A stretch of DNA of 64,000 nucleotides from Qipengyuania sp. ABI-127-1 (GCA_022953095.1 JALJCR010000001.1:372001-436000), one strand, 5' to 3'. Shown: positions 9,042 through 18,672, counted from the first letter of the stretch. Notes: generated by a model not told the origin, from the sequence alone. Translations and numbers: made by a program.

Positions 9042-10388
9042 ATGATGGACAGCAACGCCGCACTCGAACGGTGCCGGGAACTCGTCGACCTTGCCCGTTC
9101 GATGGGCGCCGATGAAGCCGATGCCGCCGCGCGCGCCTCTTCTTCCGAAAGCGTCAGCGTGAGGCTCGGCGCGCTCGAGGAGGTCGAGCGTTCGGAGAGC
9201 GAGGAGATCGGCCTGCGGGTGTTCGTCGGTCGCCGTTCCGCATCGATCAACACCAGCGATTTCGCACCCGACGGGCTGAAACTGCTTGCCCAGCGTGCCG
9301 TGGAGATGGCGCGCCTGGCACCGGAGGATCCCTATGGCGGGCTCGCTCCGCGCGACGCGCTTTTCAGTGGCGAACCGCCCGACCTGGACCTTTCGGATCG
9401 GTCCGAACCCTCGCCAGCGGATCTGCGCGAGGCCGCTCTCGCCACCGAAGATGCCGCGCGCGCTGTCGATGGGGTGACCAATTCCAACGGCGGCAGCGCG
9501 TCCTATTCGCGTTCGGTCTTCGCGCTGGCCACCTCCAATGGATTCGCTCGTGGCCATTCGGGTGGGTCGCATACGCTTTCGGCGAGCGTGGTGGCGGGCG
9601 AGGGAGGCGATAAACAGACCGATTATGCCTATCGCACCCAGCGCCACCGCAGCGATCTGCCGGACCCGGCCGAAATCGGCCGCGAGGCGGGGCAGCGCGC
9701 GGTGCGCAAGGTGGGTCCCGGGTCGATCCCGTCGCGCAAAATGCCGGTCGTGTTCGATCCGCGCGTGGGCAGCGGCGTGCTCGGCCACCTGCTTGGTGCG
9801 ATCGCCGGGCCTTCGATCGCCCGCAAGGCGAGCTTTCTGGTCGGGCGCGAAGAGGACCGGCTCTTCGATGGTGCAATCCGCATCGCCGAGGACCCGCATC
9901 GCCTGCGCGGCCTGCGGTCGCGCCATTACGACGGCGAGGGCGTGGCTACGGTCGAACGCGCATTGGTGGAAGACGGGCGCATCACCGGCTGGCTCACCAA
10001 TGTCGCCAGTGCCGCCCAGCTCGGCCTCGGCCTGACAGGCCATGCCAGCCGGGGCGGCGGCGGATCGCCGGGGATTGCGGTGAGCAATGTCGTCATGGAA
10101 GCGGGATCGCAATCGGTCGCGGACCTCATCGCCGATATCGAAGACGGTCTGTTCGTGACCGACCTCTTCGGACAGGGCGTCAATCTCGTCACCGGCGATT
10201 ACAGCCGCGGGGCGAGCGGGCTGCGCATCCGCAATGGCGAACTGGCCGGGCCGGTCGCCGAAATCACGATCGCCAGCACGCTGCCGGACATGTTCCGCGC
10301 ACTGGTGCCTGCGGACGATCTGGAACTGGTGCGCGGGGTGGACGTGCCGACCTTCCGCATCGATGGCATGTCGGTGGCGGGCCAGTGA
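9042..10388 (+). CDS. pmbA: TldE/PmbA-family metalloprotease subunit
   Basis: 448 residues of the TldD/PmbA (peptidase U62) family. In E. coli the TldD-TldE heterodimer degrades the CcdA antitoxin and matures microcin B17. TldD carries the HExxxH zinc site; this protein lacks it and so matches the non-catalytic TldE/PmbA partner. Typical features are the N-terminal region with LGALEEVERSESEEIGLRVF, the central KMPVVFDPRVGSGVLGHLL, and the C-terminal GLFVTDLFGQGVNLVTGDYS followed by GASGLRIRNGEL. No tldD is seen nearby. The stop overlaps the start of the next gene by 4 nt (GTGA), so the two are translationally coupled. Confidence 0.92.
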   Translation: MMDSNAALERCRELVDLARSMGADEADAAARASSSESVSVRLGALEEVERSESEEIGLRVFVGRRSASINTSDFAPDGLKLLAQRAVEMARLAPEDPYGGLAPRDALFSGEPPDLDLSDRSEPSPADLREAALATEDAARAVDGVTNSNGGSASYSRSVFALATSNGFARGHSGGSHTLSASVVAGEGGDKQTDYAYRTQRHRSDLPDPAEIGREAGQRAVRKVGPGSIPSRKMPVVFDPRVGSGVLGHLLGAIAGPSIARKASFLVGREEDRLFDGAIRIAEDPHRLRGLRSRHYDGEGVATVERALVEDGRITGWLTNVASAAQLGLGLTGHASRGGGGSPGIAVSNVVMEAGSQSVADLIADIEDGLFVTDLFGQGVNLVTGDYSRGASGLRIRNGELAGPVAEITIASTLPDMFRALVPADDLELVRGVDVPTFRIDGMSVAGQ

Positions 10389-11758
10389 CGCGGCTGCTCG
10401 CCATTCTTGCCCTGATCTGGGCGATGCCGCTGGCAGCCCAGCTCGACGCGCCGACCGAACCGGTCGAGACACCCACGCCCGTCCAGACGATCGCCGCGAC
10501 ACAGGAAGCCGGTGCCGACGAACAGATCGCTGAACGCATCGCCGGGATCTTTGCCGAATTGCCCGCTTTTACCGGCGTCGAGGTTGAGGTGAGCGAAGGC
10601 GTGGTCTCGCTCTCGGGCACTGTGCCCAAGGCCGAGGACATCGATCGCGCCGAGGCGATCGTGAACCGGATATCCGGCGTCGTCACGATCGAAAACGGGC
10701 TGGAACGCGACCTGTCGGTATCCGCCGACAGCGCCGGTATATCGGTTCTGGGCGAGCGTTGGGACGCTTTCGTCAGCGCGCTGCCGCTGATTGCCGCCGC
10801 GCTCGGTGTATGGTTTCTCATCGCGGCGGCGGGCTATGTCATCGCCGGGCTGGGCGCCTTGTGGCACCGCATCGCTCCCAACAGTTTCCTGGCCGAACTG
10901 ATCGCCAGCGCGATCCGCTTCGTGTTCTTCATCGGCGGTCTGGTGGTGGCTCTGGACATGATCGGAGCCACGGCTCTGCTTGGCGCGGTGCTGGGCGGGG
11001 CGGGCGTGATCGGCATCGCGCTGGGCTTCGCCATGCGCGATACGATCGAGAATTACGTCGCCTCGCTCATGCTCAGCCTGCGCCAGCCCTTCCGCGCCAA
11101 TGACTGGGTCCAGATCGATACGTATGAGGGGCGGGTGATCCGTCTGACCAGCCGCGCGACCGTGCTGATGACGCTGGACGGCAATCACCTGCGTATTCCC
11201 AACGGCCAGGTGTTCCGTGCGGTGATTCTCAATTTCACGCGCAATCCGCAGCGGCGTTTCCAGTTCGATCTTGGGGTCGATGCCGATGACGATGCCCGCG
11301 CCGCGCGCCAATTGGGGCGCGATACGCTGGCCGCGCTGGATTTCGTCCTCGACGATCCGCCGCCCGAAGCGCGGATCATCGAGGTCGGCGATTCGAATGT
11401 GGTGATCCGCTTTCTCGGCTGGGTCGACCAGCGCGAGACCGATTGGTGGAAGGGGCAGAGCCAGGCCATTCCCGCCGTAAAGCGGGCTCTGGAAGAGGCC
11501 GGGTTCGGCCTGCCGGAGCCGATCTATCGCCTGCGTTTCGACCCGCGTTCGGCCACGGTTCCTTTCGCCACCGAAGCCACCGCCGGACCCGCTGCGCAGC
11601 GTGAGGAGAAGGCGAAGCCGGTTCGCGAGATAACGGTGACCGAGACCGAAGAAGACGTTCGCCCGGCCGACGAGATTGCCGCCATGGTCGATGAGGAGCG
11701 GCGCACGGGACAGGAGCAGGATAAGGACCTGCTCGATACATCGCGGCCGGTCGAATAG
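10385..11758 (+). CDS. MscS-family mechanosensitive channel with periplasmic BON domain
   Basis: 457 residues from GTG 10385, overlapping the pmbA stop. It has a signal-like N-terminus (residues 1-18). A BON domain at about 45-110 has the pattern ...EVSEGVVSLSGTVPKAEDI..., usual for periplasmic lipid- or membrane-associated modules. Three hydrophobic segments follow, then the MscS pore motif GVIGIALGFAMRDTIENYVA and the beta-domain (RQPFRANDWVQI, HLRIPNGQVF). The last ~70 residues are charged and probably disordered. BON-MscS fusions are known in alphaproteobacteria. It is expected in the inner membrane as an osmotic safety valve, with the BON domain perhaps sensing the envelope (inference). 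Confidence 0.9.
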   Translation: MTRLLAILALIWAMPLAAQLDAPTEPVETPTPVQTIAATQEAGADEQIAERIAGIFAELPAFTGVEVEVSEGVVSLSGTVPKAEDIDRAEAIVNRISGVVTIENGLERDLSVSADSAGISVLGERWDAFVSALPLIAAALGVWFLIAAAGYVIAGLGALWHRIAPNSFLAELIASAIRFVFFIGGLVVALDMIGATALLGAVLGGAGVIGIALGFAMRDTIENYVASLMLSLRQPFRANDWVQIDTYEGRVIRLTSRATVLMTLDGNHLRIPNGQVFRAVILNFTRNPQRRFQFDLGVDADDDARAARQLGRDTLAALDFVLDDPPPEARIIEVGDSNVVIRFLGWVDQRETDWWKGQSQAIPAVKRALEEAGFGLPEPIYRLRFDPRSATVPFATEATAGPAAQREEKAKPVREITVTETEEDVRPADEIAAMVDEERRTGQEQDKDLLDTSRPVE

Positions 11759-11810
11759 CTGCCGTCGGCCATAAGGGCCGCGTGGCGGCGCCCCCTCGCT
11801 CGGCTTCCTC

Positions 11811-12344
11811 TTACTTTTCTGCCTTGTAGCGATCGACCGCTTCGATGACGATGCGCTTGGCCTCTGCGGCGTCGCCCCAATTGCCGATGCGCACCCACTT
11901 TTCCTTTTCCAGGTCTTTGTAGTGGGTGAAGAAGTGCTCGATCTGCTGGAAAATGATCGAGGGCAGGTCCTTCGTTTCGGCGACATCCGAATAATAGGGG
12001 AAGGTGGTGTCGATCGGCACGCAGATCAGTTTCTCGTCCCCGCCATGCTCGTCTTCCAGGTTGAGCACGCCGATCGGGCGCGAACGGACGATGCAGCCCG
12101 GGATGAAGGGGGAGCGCGCGATCACCAGCGCGTCGAGCGGATCGCCATCGGGCGAGAGCGTGTGCGGAATGAAACCGTAATTGGCCGGATAGCGCATCGG
12201 CGTATGCAGGATACGGTCGACGAACAGCGCGCCCGATTCCTTGTCGAATTCATATTTCACCGGCTCGCCGCCAGTCGGCACTTCGATGATGACGTTGAGG
12301 CTTTCCGGCACATTGTCGCCGGTCGGAATCTTGTCGATGCGCAT
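11811..12344 (-). CDS. ppa: Inorganic pyrophosphatase
   Basis: Family I soluble pyrophosphatase, 177 residues, which hydrolyses PPi to two phosphates and so drives biosynthetic reactions. The signature DGDPLD at residues 66-71 supplies the metal-binding aspartates. Other conserved stretches are YEFDKESGALFVDRIL, RYPANYGFIPHTL and the C-terminal EHFFTHYKDLEKEKW. Start at ATG 12344. It is divergent from hisS and convergent with the BON-MscS gene. Confidence 0.97.
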   Translation of the reverse strand: MRIDKIPTGDNVPESLNVIIEVPTGGEPVKYEFDKESGALFVDRILHTPMRYPANYGFIPHTLSPDGDPLDALVIARSPFIPGCIVRSRPIGVLNLEDEHGGDEKLICVPIDTTFPYYSDVAETKDLPSIIFQQIEHFFTHYKDLEKEKWVRIGNWGDAAEAKRIVIEAVDRYKAEK

Positions 12345-12538
12345 CCGCTACTCTTCTCGTAAATTTCGGTTTCGCCCCTCTCCCCAGAAAGACTTCGCCG
12401 GGCGGATAGCGGGGCGGGGCGCAGGCGTAAACAGGGACTTTCGTCGATAGCCTTCAGTTGCCCTGCCCCGCTTCCTGCCCGCATCGGACCATCGCTATAG
12501 ATTGCGGACCCGCGCAGTTCGCTCTAATCGCGCGCACC

Positions 12539-13780
12539 ATGCCCAAGACACCCCAAGCCATTCGCGGAACCCAGGACATTTTCGGCGCCGATGCGGAAGC
12601 CTTCGCCTTCGTCGTCGAAACCTTCGAACGCGTGCGCAAGCTCTATCGCTTCCGCCGCGTCGAAATGCCCGTGTTCGAGAAAACCGAAGTGTTCAGCCGT
12701 GCGATCGGCGAGACGACCGATGTCGTCAGCAAGGAAATGTATTCCTTCGACGATCGCGGCGGGGAAAGCCTCACGCTGCGGCCCGAATTCACTGCCGGGA
12801 TCGCGCGCGCTTTTCTCTCGAACGGCTGGCAGCAGCATGCGCCGCTCAAGGTCGCGACGCATGGGCCGCTGTTCCGCTACGAGCGTCCGCAGAAGGGCCG
12901 CTATCGCCAGTTCCACCAGATCGACGCCGAGATCATCGGCGCAGCCGAGCCGCAGGCCGATGTCGAACTGCTGGCGATGGCCGATCAGCTATTGAAGGAA
13001 CTGGGGATCGAGGGCGTCACGCTACACCTCAACACGCTCGGCGATGGCGACAGCCGCGAAGCCTGGCGCGCCGCGCTGGTCGAGCATTTCCGCAGCGTGA
13101 AGGATGAGCTTTCGGAAGATTCGCAGGAGCGGCTGGAAAAGAACCCGCTGCGCATCCTCGACAGCAAGGACCGCCGCGATAAGCGCTTCGTCGCCGATGC
13201 GCCGAAGATCGACCAGTTCCTCTCGGACGACGCGCGCGCCTTCTTCGATGCCGTCACCAGCGGCCTCGATGCGGCGGGTGTGAAATGGCAGCGCGCGGAA
13301 AGTCTCGTGCGCGGGCTCGATTATTACCGCCACACCGCCTTCGAATTCATTCCCGACGAGGGCAGCGAGGCGGCGGGCAAGCTGGGCTCGCAAAGCACCA
13401 TCCTCGGCGGCGGGCGCTATGATGGGCTCATGGAAAGCCTCGGCGGTGCACCGACGCCTGCGGTCGGCTGGGCCGCGGGGATCGAGCGGCTGGCGATGCT
13501 GGTGGAGGAGTTGGAAGAAGAGCGCCTCGAAGCAATGGTGCTCGTCGAAGATGATGCCGGAATGGCTGCGGCAATCGAGTTGCTATCCGATCTGCGAGCC
13601 GGGGGCGTCACCGCCGACATTATGGCATCGGGTTCGCCGAAAAAACGCTACGACAAGGCGGTCAAACAAAAGCCACAACATATTCTTCGGGTCGATGAAC
13701 GCGGCTATCATGGAATCTCGGGCGAAGGGGATGCCAGCAGGATCGTAGCTGCCATCAACCGACACTCTCCGTCACCCTGA
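12539..13780 (+). CDS. hisS: Histidine-tRNA ligase
   Basis: Class II aminoacyl-tRNA synthetase charging tRNA-His; 413 residues from ATG 12539. An in-frame upstream start at 12458 adds Cys/Pro-rich residues without family resemblance and is rejected. Visible motifs are motif 2 [16 protein letters not shown], the histidine-specific [12 protein letters not shown], and the late glycine-rich LGGGRYDGL region (motif 3). The C-terminal anticodon-binding domain is complete. The last codons and the TGA stop (13778-13780) are supplied by a dispersed palindromic repeat that begins GTCACCC at 13771, so this element has become part of the coding sequence. Confidence 0.96.
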   Translation: MPKTPQAIRGTQDIFGADAEAFAFVVETFERVRKLYRFRRVEMPVFEKTEVFSRAIGETTDVVSKEMYSFDDRGGESLTLRPEFTAGIARAFLSNGWQQHAPLKVATHGPLFRYERPQKGRYRQFHQIDAEIIGAAEPQADVELLAMADQLLKELGIEGVTLHLNTLGDGDSREAWRAALVEHFRSVKDELSEDSQERLEKNPLRILDSKDRRDKRFVADAPKIDQFLSDDARAFFDAVTSGLDAAGVKWQRAESLVRGLDYYRHTAFEFIPDEGSEAAGKLGSQSTILGGGRYDGLMESLGGAPTPAVGWAAGIERLAMLVEELEEERLEAMVLVEDDAGMAAAIELLSDLRAGGVTADIMASGSPKKRYDKAVKQKPQHILRVDERGYHGISGEGDASRIVAAINRHSPSP

Positions 13781-13860
13781 ACTTGTTTCAGGGTTCATCT
13801 CACCGATAGCGCCGTTGGTGAGGGGGCGGGATGGATGCTGAAACAAGTTCAGCATGACGG
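13771..13860. repeat. Inverted pair of GTCA-headed palindromic repeats (type 1)
   Basis: Unit A is GTCA followed by CCCTGAA-CTTGT-TTCAGGG (13771-13793). Unit B, on the opposite strand, is the same design: TGCTGAA-CTTGT-TTCAGCA followed by GAC on the plus strand (about 13835-13859). Both have 7-8-bp arms and an identical 5-nt loop. The head-tetranucleotide-plus-hairpin layout and the inverted pairing resemble REP elements mobilised by REP-associated tyrosine transposases. Unit A overlaps the hisS stop codon. Confidence 0.8.
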
Positions 13861-13887
13861 GGATGGGGAGATGCTCCGTTTCCACCC

Positions 13888-13969
13888 GTCACCCCGGACT
13901 CGATCCGGGGTGGTGCTTTTGTTCAGCGGTGTCGGGGGAAGCACGATCCCGGGTCGAGCCCGGGATGAC
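13888..13969. repeat. Inverted pair of GTCA-headed palindromic repeats (type 2)
   Basis: Unit C is GTCA followed by CCCCGGA-CTCGA-TCCGGGG (13888-13910). Unit D, inverted, is ATCCCGGG-TCGAG-CCCGGGAT followed by GAC (13946-13969). The loop CTCGA is shared between C and D and differs from the CTTGT loop of the first pair, so two sequence families of one architecture lie side by side between hisS and prfA. Confidence 0.8.
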
Positions 13970-14197
13970 GAAATGGGCATGGGTGGACGAACCTGCGATC
14001 GAACATCTTTCCTACCCGCTATTTCCTTCGCTAAGGATGCGGCAAGGCGGGTTGAAATGGCCATGGGGCGGGGGGGAGCTTCCGCATGTGTCACCCGGCT
14101 TGCGAGTAGAATTGTTGTTGTAAAAGAAAGATTTAGGCGAAAATGCGGAAGGTGACACCCTGTCGCCTTCGTCACCCATCCGCCACCCGAAACACTC
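13970..14197 (+). other. Rest of hisS-prfA intergenic region, with palindrome at 14149-14169
   Basis: No gene is seen here. The stretch is more AT-rich around 14105-14150 and ends with AAGGTGACA-CCC-TGTCGCCTT, an inverted repeat with one mismatch, 29 bp before the prfA start. It probably holds the prfA promoter or leader; the palindrome could be an operator or a leader hairpin. Confidence 0.4.
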
Positions 14198-15265
14198 ATG
14201 ACCATCCCAGCCGAACGCCTCGATCAGATCGCCCATCGCTTCGCCGAGCTCGAGGCGCGGATGGCGTCGGGTACGCTCGAGGGCGAGGAATTCGTCCAGG
14301 CGAGCCGCGATTATGCCGAGCTGGAGCCGGTGGCGAAGGTGGCCGCCGAGGTGAAGGCCGCGCGCGAGGAGATCGCGGAGCTGGAGGAGATGCTCGCCGA
14401 CCCCGAAATGAAAGCCATGGCCGAGGAAGAGCTGGCCGAATTGCGCCAGCGCCTGCCCGAGGCGGAGCGCGAACTGGCCATCGCCATGCTGCCGCGTGAC
14501 AGCGCCGATGCGAAGCCCGCCATGCTCGAAATCCGCGCGGGCACCGGCGGTGACGAGGCAGCACTTTTCGCGGGCGATCTCTACCGCATGTACGAGCGCT
14601 TCGCCGCTGAGCAGGGCTGGAAGGTTGAACCGGTTTCCATGAGCGCATCGGAAGTCGGCGGCTTCAAGGAGATCGTGGCAAATGTGACGGGCAACGGCGT
14701 CTTCGCCAAATTGAAATTCGAAAGCGGCGTCCACCGGGTGCAGCGCGTGCCGGAAACCGAAAGCGGCGGGCGCATCCATACCTCGGCGGCGACGGTCGCG
14801 GTGCTGCCCGAACCGGATGAGGTCGACGTCCAGATCGATGCGACCGATCTCAAGATCGATACCTACCGCGCGAGCGGGGCGGGCGGCCAGCACGTCAACA
14901 CCACCGATAGCGCGATCCGCATCACCCACTTGCCCTCGGGCCTCGTGGTGACCTGCCAGGACGGGCGCAGCCAGCACAAGAACCGCGAGAAGGCGATGCA
15001 GGTGCTGCGCGCACGCCTTTACGAAAAATCGCGCGAGGAAGCGCAGGGCGCCGAGGCCGAGGCGCGCAAGGCCATGGTCGGCAGCGGCGACCGGTCCGAA
15101 CGCATCCGCACCTACAACTACCCGCAGGGCCGCGTGACCGACCACCGCATCGGGCTGACCTTGCAGAAGCTTCCGCAGATCATCGCCGGGCCGGGGCTGG
15201 GCGAGCTGGTCGACGCGCTGATCGCCGAGGACGAGGCCAAGCGCCTTGCCGCGATGACCGAATGA
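14198..15265 (+). CDS. prfA: Peptide chain release factor 1
   Basis: RF1 recognises UAA and UAG and triggers peptide release. The 355-residue length is typical. The codon-reading PxT motif is present as VPETES, followed by [16 protein letters not shown]. The catalytic GGQ is at residues 229-231 in [16 protein letters not shown]. The stop overlaps the prmC start by 4 nt (ATGA), coupling RF1 to the enzyme that methylates its GGQ glutamine. Confidence 0.98.
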   Translation: MTIPAERLDQIAHRFAELEARMASGTLEGEEFVQASRDYAELEPVAKVAAEVKAAREEIAELEEMLADPEMKAMAEEELAELRQRLPEAERELAIAMLPRDSADAKPAMLEIRAGTGGDEAALFAGDLYRMYERFAAEQGWKVEPVSMSASEVGGFKEIVANVTGNGVFAKLKFESGVHRVQRVPETESGGRIHTSAATVAVLPEPDEVDVQIDATDLKIDTYRASGAGGQHVNTTDSAIRITHLPSGLVVTCQDGRSQHKNREKAMQVLRARLYEKSREEAQGAEAEARKAMVGSGDRSERIRTYNYPQGRVTDHRIGLTLQKLPQIIAGPGLGELVDALIAEDEAKRLAAMTE

Positions 15266-16083
15266 ACGTTGCCGATGCGGTGCGCGCCGCTGCGGAGCGT
15301 CTCGCCGCTACCAGCGACACTGCTCGTCTGGATGCGGAATTGCTCATGGCGCACATGCTGGGCGTATCGCGCTCGGATATGCTGCTACGGCATATGCGCG
15401 ATCGGGAGCCTGCAGGTTTCGAGGGGTTGGTCGCACGCCGCGCCGTGCGTGAACCGGTCGCGCATATCGTCGGGCACCAGGACTTCTTCGGGCTCGATTT
15501 CACGGTCACGTCCGATACGCTGATCCCGCGCGGTGACAGCGAGACGATCGTGCAAGCGGCGCTCGATACGGCGAGGCCCGATGCACGGGTGCTCGACATG
15601 GGCACGGGCTCCGGCGCGTTGCTGCTTGCATTTCTCGACCGGAGGCCGGAATCGAGCGGGATCGGTATCGATGCGTGTGTAGCCGCGCTGGATGTGGCGG
15701 CAAACAATTGCGAGCGTTTGGGTCTTGCCGGGCGGGCACGTTTTCTCGAGGCGAGTTGGCTCGAGGATGGCTGGTCGAACGATCTGGGTCGGTTCGATCT
15801 GATCCTGTGCAATCCGCCCTATGTCGAGGCGGACGCAGAGCTCGAGCCGGACGTGCGCGCTTATGAGCCGGCTGGTGCCCTTTTCGCCGGGCCTGAAGGG
15901 CTTGACGCCTATCGCACGATCGTCCCGCAGCTTGGCAAGCTTCTTCTGCCGAACAGCGTCGCCGTCCTCGAAATCGGCGCGCGTCAGGAGGAAGCGGTTT
16001 CCGCCATCGCACGCGAATCGGGCTTTTCGGTGGAGATGAAACGCGACCTTGCAGACCGCCCTCGTGCACTGATTCTCACTTAG
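15262..16083 (+). CDS. prmC: Peptide chain release factor N5-glutamine methyltransferase
   Basis: PrmC methylates the Gln of the GGQ motif of RF1 and RF2 with SAM. 273 residues. The SAM-binding motif is [14 protein letters not shown] (from about residue 111) and the catalytic NPPY is at 184-187, followed by [22 protein letters not shown], typical of the family. It overlaps prfA by 4 nt, so it is translated from the same mRNA. Confidence 0.97.
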   Translation: MNVADAVRAAAERLAATSDTARLDAELLMAHMLGVSRSDMLLRHMRDREPAGFEGLVARRAVREPVAHIVGHQDFFGLDFTVTSDTLIPRGDSETIVQAALDTARPDARVLDMGTGSGALLLAFLDRRPESSGIGIDACVAALDVAANNCERLGLAGRARFLEASWLEDGWSNDLGRFDLILCNPPYVEADAELEPDVRAYEPAGALFAGPEGLDAYRTIVPQLGKLLLPNSVAVLEIGARQEEAVSAIARESGFSVEMKRDLADRPRALILT

Positions 16084-16323
16084 GGGTTGGCAAAGCCGAT
16101 TCGACCCTTTACCTCTGGCCCCAGGCCAGTGGTGTGCGGCTAACGCTTCTCCACCGGTTCCAGCTCCGACATTGCAGTTCCGGTGCGCAGCCAGTGGCTA
16201 CGCATACCATGCACAAGTCGGGGCACGCGAGTTGCGACAGGCGCAACCGCGCAAGGGGTCACGCGGCCATATGCGGACCGGTAAGAAGGTCCGTGCCGCG
16301 CATTGAATGAGGACCAGCTACCC

Positions 16324-17004
16324 TTGAACAACAATCGCAATAACCGTCGTCGCGGACGCGGTAACCGCAATCAGGGCGGTGCCAATTCGGCCAACCGGAT
16401 CGACAGCCGCGCGCGTGGCAATGCCCCGCAGTTGCTCGACAAGTATAAGAAACTCGCGCAGGACGCCCAGCATAATGGCGACCGCGTGCAGGCCGAATAT
16501 TACCTGCAATTCGCCGATCATTATTTTCGGGTAATCGCCGACAACAAGGCCCGCCAGGAAGAAGCCAAAGCCAAACGTCAGGAAGGGCAGGGGCAGAACC
16601 AGTCGGACGACGAAGACGACGATGATGGCGACGATCGTCGCAGCAATCGTCGCCAGCGCAGTCGGCGCGACGAGCAGGACGACACCGGACGCAAGCCGCG
16701 GGGCCGTAAGCCCAAGGGCGATGACGATGGTGAAGGCCGCGAATTCGAACCATCGGAAAACCCCTTCACCCGCCGCGATGACGAGGATGAGGCACCCAAA
16801 AAGCGTCGTGCCCCGCGCAAGGCGAAAAAGACCGAGGAAGCCGCTTCGGGCAATGCGGGCGAGATCGATGCGGCGGTGTTGCCGCCTTCGTTCGGCGCAA
16901 ACGGTGCCGATGGCGATGCCGATGGCGCTGACGAAAAGAAGCCTGCCCCTCGGCGCCGCAAGCGCAAGCAAGACGATGACGGCGAGGTGAGTGCGGTCGG
17001 CTGA
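16324..17004 (+). CDS. DUF4167 domain protein
   Basis: The N-terminal ~90 residues (NNNRNNRRRGRGNRNQ..., then NAPQLLDKYKKLAQDAQHNGD and AEYYLQFADHYFRVIADNK) match DUF4167, an alphaproteobacterial domain rich in Asn/Arg and probably RNA-associated (inference). The rest is low-complexity and highly charged, with acidic D/E runs and K/R clusters, and is likely disordered. I chose TTG 16324, because family members begin MNNN.., and AGGA lies 11 nt upstream; TTG 16303 is possible. Position right after prfA-prmC is conserved in alphaproteobacteria. Confidence 0.85.
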   Translation: MNNNRNNRRRGRGNRNQGGANSANRIDSRARGNAPQLLDKYKKLAQDAQHNGDRVQAEYYLQFADHYFRVIADNKARQEEAKAKRQEGQGQNQSDDEDDDDGDDRRSNRRQRSRRDEQDDTGRKPRGRKPKGDDDGEGREFEPSENPFTRRDDEDEAPKKRRAPRKAKKTEEAASGNAGEIDAAVLPPSFGANGADGDADGADEKKPAPRRRKRKQDDDGEVSAVG

Positions 17005-17046
17005 TCGCGCTTGCGCGCCGGACCTCACCGGTTAAGGGGCAGGCCG

Positions 17047-18642
17047 ATGGAGACAATCCCCGGCCTGGCCCGTTCCCACCCGAAGATTTCCGCGCTGTTG
17101 CTGGGCGCCATCTCGGCGTTCGGCTTCCAGCCATTCCACCTCTGGCCGCTCGGGCTTGCTGCGATGGCGGCTTTCGGCTGGCTTGCATGGCAACAGATCG
17201 GCTGGAAGCAGGCGCTGCTGGTTGGCTGGTTGTTCGGCCTCGCTCATTTCACGGCGACCAATAACTGGATCGCGACCGCCTTCACCTATCAGGCGGAAAT
17301 GCCCGCAGCGCTCGGATGGGCTGCGGTCCCACTGCTGTCCCTCTATCTCGCGATCTGGCCTGGGCTTGCGACGGTCGCAGCCTGGCTGATCGCGCGGGGG
17401 AAAGGGCTGTTCGCTTTTGCCCTGGCATTCGGAGCGTGCTGGATCGCCGCCGAATGGCTGCGCAGTTGGGTCTTTACCGGCTATAGCTGGGGGCCGTTCT
17501 CCATGATGCTGCTCGGGCCTTGGGATCGCCCCGGCCTGGCGCGTTTGCTGCCCTTCGCCGGTAGCTATGCGCTGTCCGGCGTGGTGGTTGCAGCGGCGGT
17601 TGGCGGAGCAGCGCTCGCAGCCGCGCGGCGCTGGGCCGCGCTCGGCGCATCCGTGCTGGCGGTGACGGCGCTGATCTACTGGCCTGCCGATCAGGGCGGG
17701 ACAGGCGATCTGGCGCTCACCCTGGTACAGCCCAACCTCAAGCAGGAAGACATCGACGATGCGTCGAAGTTCGAGGACCAGTTCCAGACCATTGCGGGCC
17801 TGAGCAGGCCGCTGCAACCGGGCGCTCGCCGTCTGGTACTATGGCCGGAAAGCGGCGTTCCCGACTATCTTCGCGATGGTTATCCGCAGCGCTACTACAT
17901 CCAGATGACCGCCGGCGGCGACCCCGCCTTCGCGCGCGCGCGGATTGGCGATGTCATCGGGCCGGGCAGCCTGCTGCTGACCGGTCTGGTCGATCTCGAG
18001 ATCGGCACAGTGGACGGGCGAAGGAAAGCGATCGGGGCCTACAATGCGGTCACGTCGATCGATCCCGATGGCAAGCTGGGCGAGCGTTATGCCAAGGCGC
18101 ATCTCGTTCCTTACGGCGAATATCTTCCGCTGCGGGCTCTGCTCGAGCCGCTGGGCCTTTCGCGCATGGTGGCAGGTACGATCGACTTCATTCCAGGACC
18201 GGGACCGCGGACCCAGGATCTCGGGCAGTACGGCATGGCGGGCATGCAAATCTGCTACGAAATCGTCTTTTCTGGCGAAGTGGTCGATCGCGGTAATCGC
18301 CCGGACTATATTTTCAACCCGTCGAACGATGGCTGGTTCGGCACCTGGGGGCCGCCGCAGCATCTGGCCCAGGCACGTATGCGCGCTGCGGAAGAAGGGC
18401 TGCCTGTCCTGCGATCGACCACGACCGGCATCAGCGCGGTGATCGATGCGCGCGGAGTCGTGCGCGAACATATCGGTCGCAATGTCGCGGGGCGGATCGA
18501 TACGCTGGTCCCGCCGCCGCACGCGCCCACGTGGTTCGCACGAATGGGCCACTGGCTCACCCTGATATGGGGCATTGTTTTTCTGGCACTATCGCTGGTT
18601 GCCATGCGCTTCGCAGGTGGCTACCCCACCCGCAACACATAA
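17047..18642 (+). CDS. lnt: Apolipoprotein N-acyltransferase
   Basis: Inner-membrane enzyme that adds the third acyl chain to the N-terminal Cys of lipoproteins; 531 residues from ATG 17047. Several transmembrane segments fill the first ~200 residues, followed by a periplasmic nitrilase-like domain. The catalytic triad is visible as Glu268 (LWPESGVPDYL), Lys350 (YAKAHLVPYGEY) and Cys403 (GMQICYEIVF). One more hydrophobic segment closes the protein. The window encodes several lipoproteins that are potential substrates. The stop codon lies within the palindrome upstream of metK. Confidence 0.96.
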   Translation: METIPGLARSHPKISALLLGAISAFGFQPFHLWPLGLAAMAAFGWLAWQQIGWKQALLVGWLFGLAHFTATNNWIATAFTYQAEMPAALGWAAVPLLSLYLAIWPGLATVAAWLIARGKGLFAFALAFGACWIAAEWLRSWVFTGYSWGPFSMMLLGPWDRPGLARLLPFAGSYALSGVVVAAAVGGAALAAARRWAALGASVLAVTALIYWPADQGGTGDLALTLVQPNLKQEDIDDASKFEDQFQTIAGLSRPLQPGARRLVLWPESGVPDYLRDGYPQRYYIQMTAGGDPAFARARIGDVIGPGSLLLTGLVDLEIGTVDGRRKAIGAYNAVTSIDPDGKLGERYAKAHLVPYGEYLPLRALLEPLGLSRMVAGTIDFIPGPGPRTQDLGQYGMAGMQICYEIVFSGEVVDRGNRPDYIFNPSNDGWFGTWGPPQHLAQARMRAAEEGLPVLRSTTTGISAVIDARGVVREHIGRNVAGRIDTLVPPPHAPTWFARMGHWLTLIWGIVFLALSLVAMRFAGGYPTRNT

Positions 18643-18656
18643 AGATTTCTTTATAT
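18637..18656 (+). promoter_or_regulatory. Palindromic operator candidate upstream of metK
   Basis: ATAAAGA-TT-TCTTTAT (18639-18654) is a perfect 7-bp-arm palindrome, extended by one more matching outer pair after one mismatch. It overlaps the lnt stop and ends 18 bp before the metK ATG. Methionine-cycle genes in proteobacteria are often controlled by ArsR-family regulators (SahR, SamR) binding AT-rich palindromes; assigning this site to such a regulator is inference. The lnt-metK gap of 30 bp is too short for a SAM riboswitch. Confidence 0.55.
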
Positions 18657-18672
18657 CGGGATTTCGACTTTC

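Noticed and set aside
13835..14155. A 106-codon frame in the hisS-prfA gap
   Set aside because: It consists largely of the palindromic repeats, with no coding character.
16140..16370. A 76-codon minus-strand frame between prmC and the DUF4167 gene
   Set aside because: Arg-rich, no homology I recognise, and it overlaps the DUF4167 start.
18643..18672. A SAM riboswitch upstream of metK
   Set aside because: Only 30 bp separate lnt and metK, too short for any known SAM riboswitch; a protein operator fits better.
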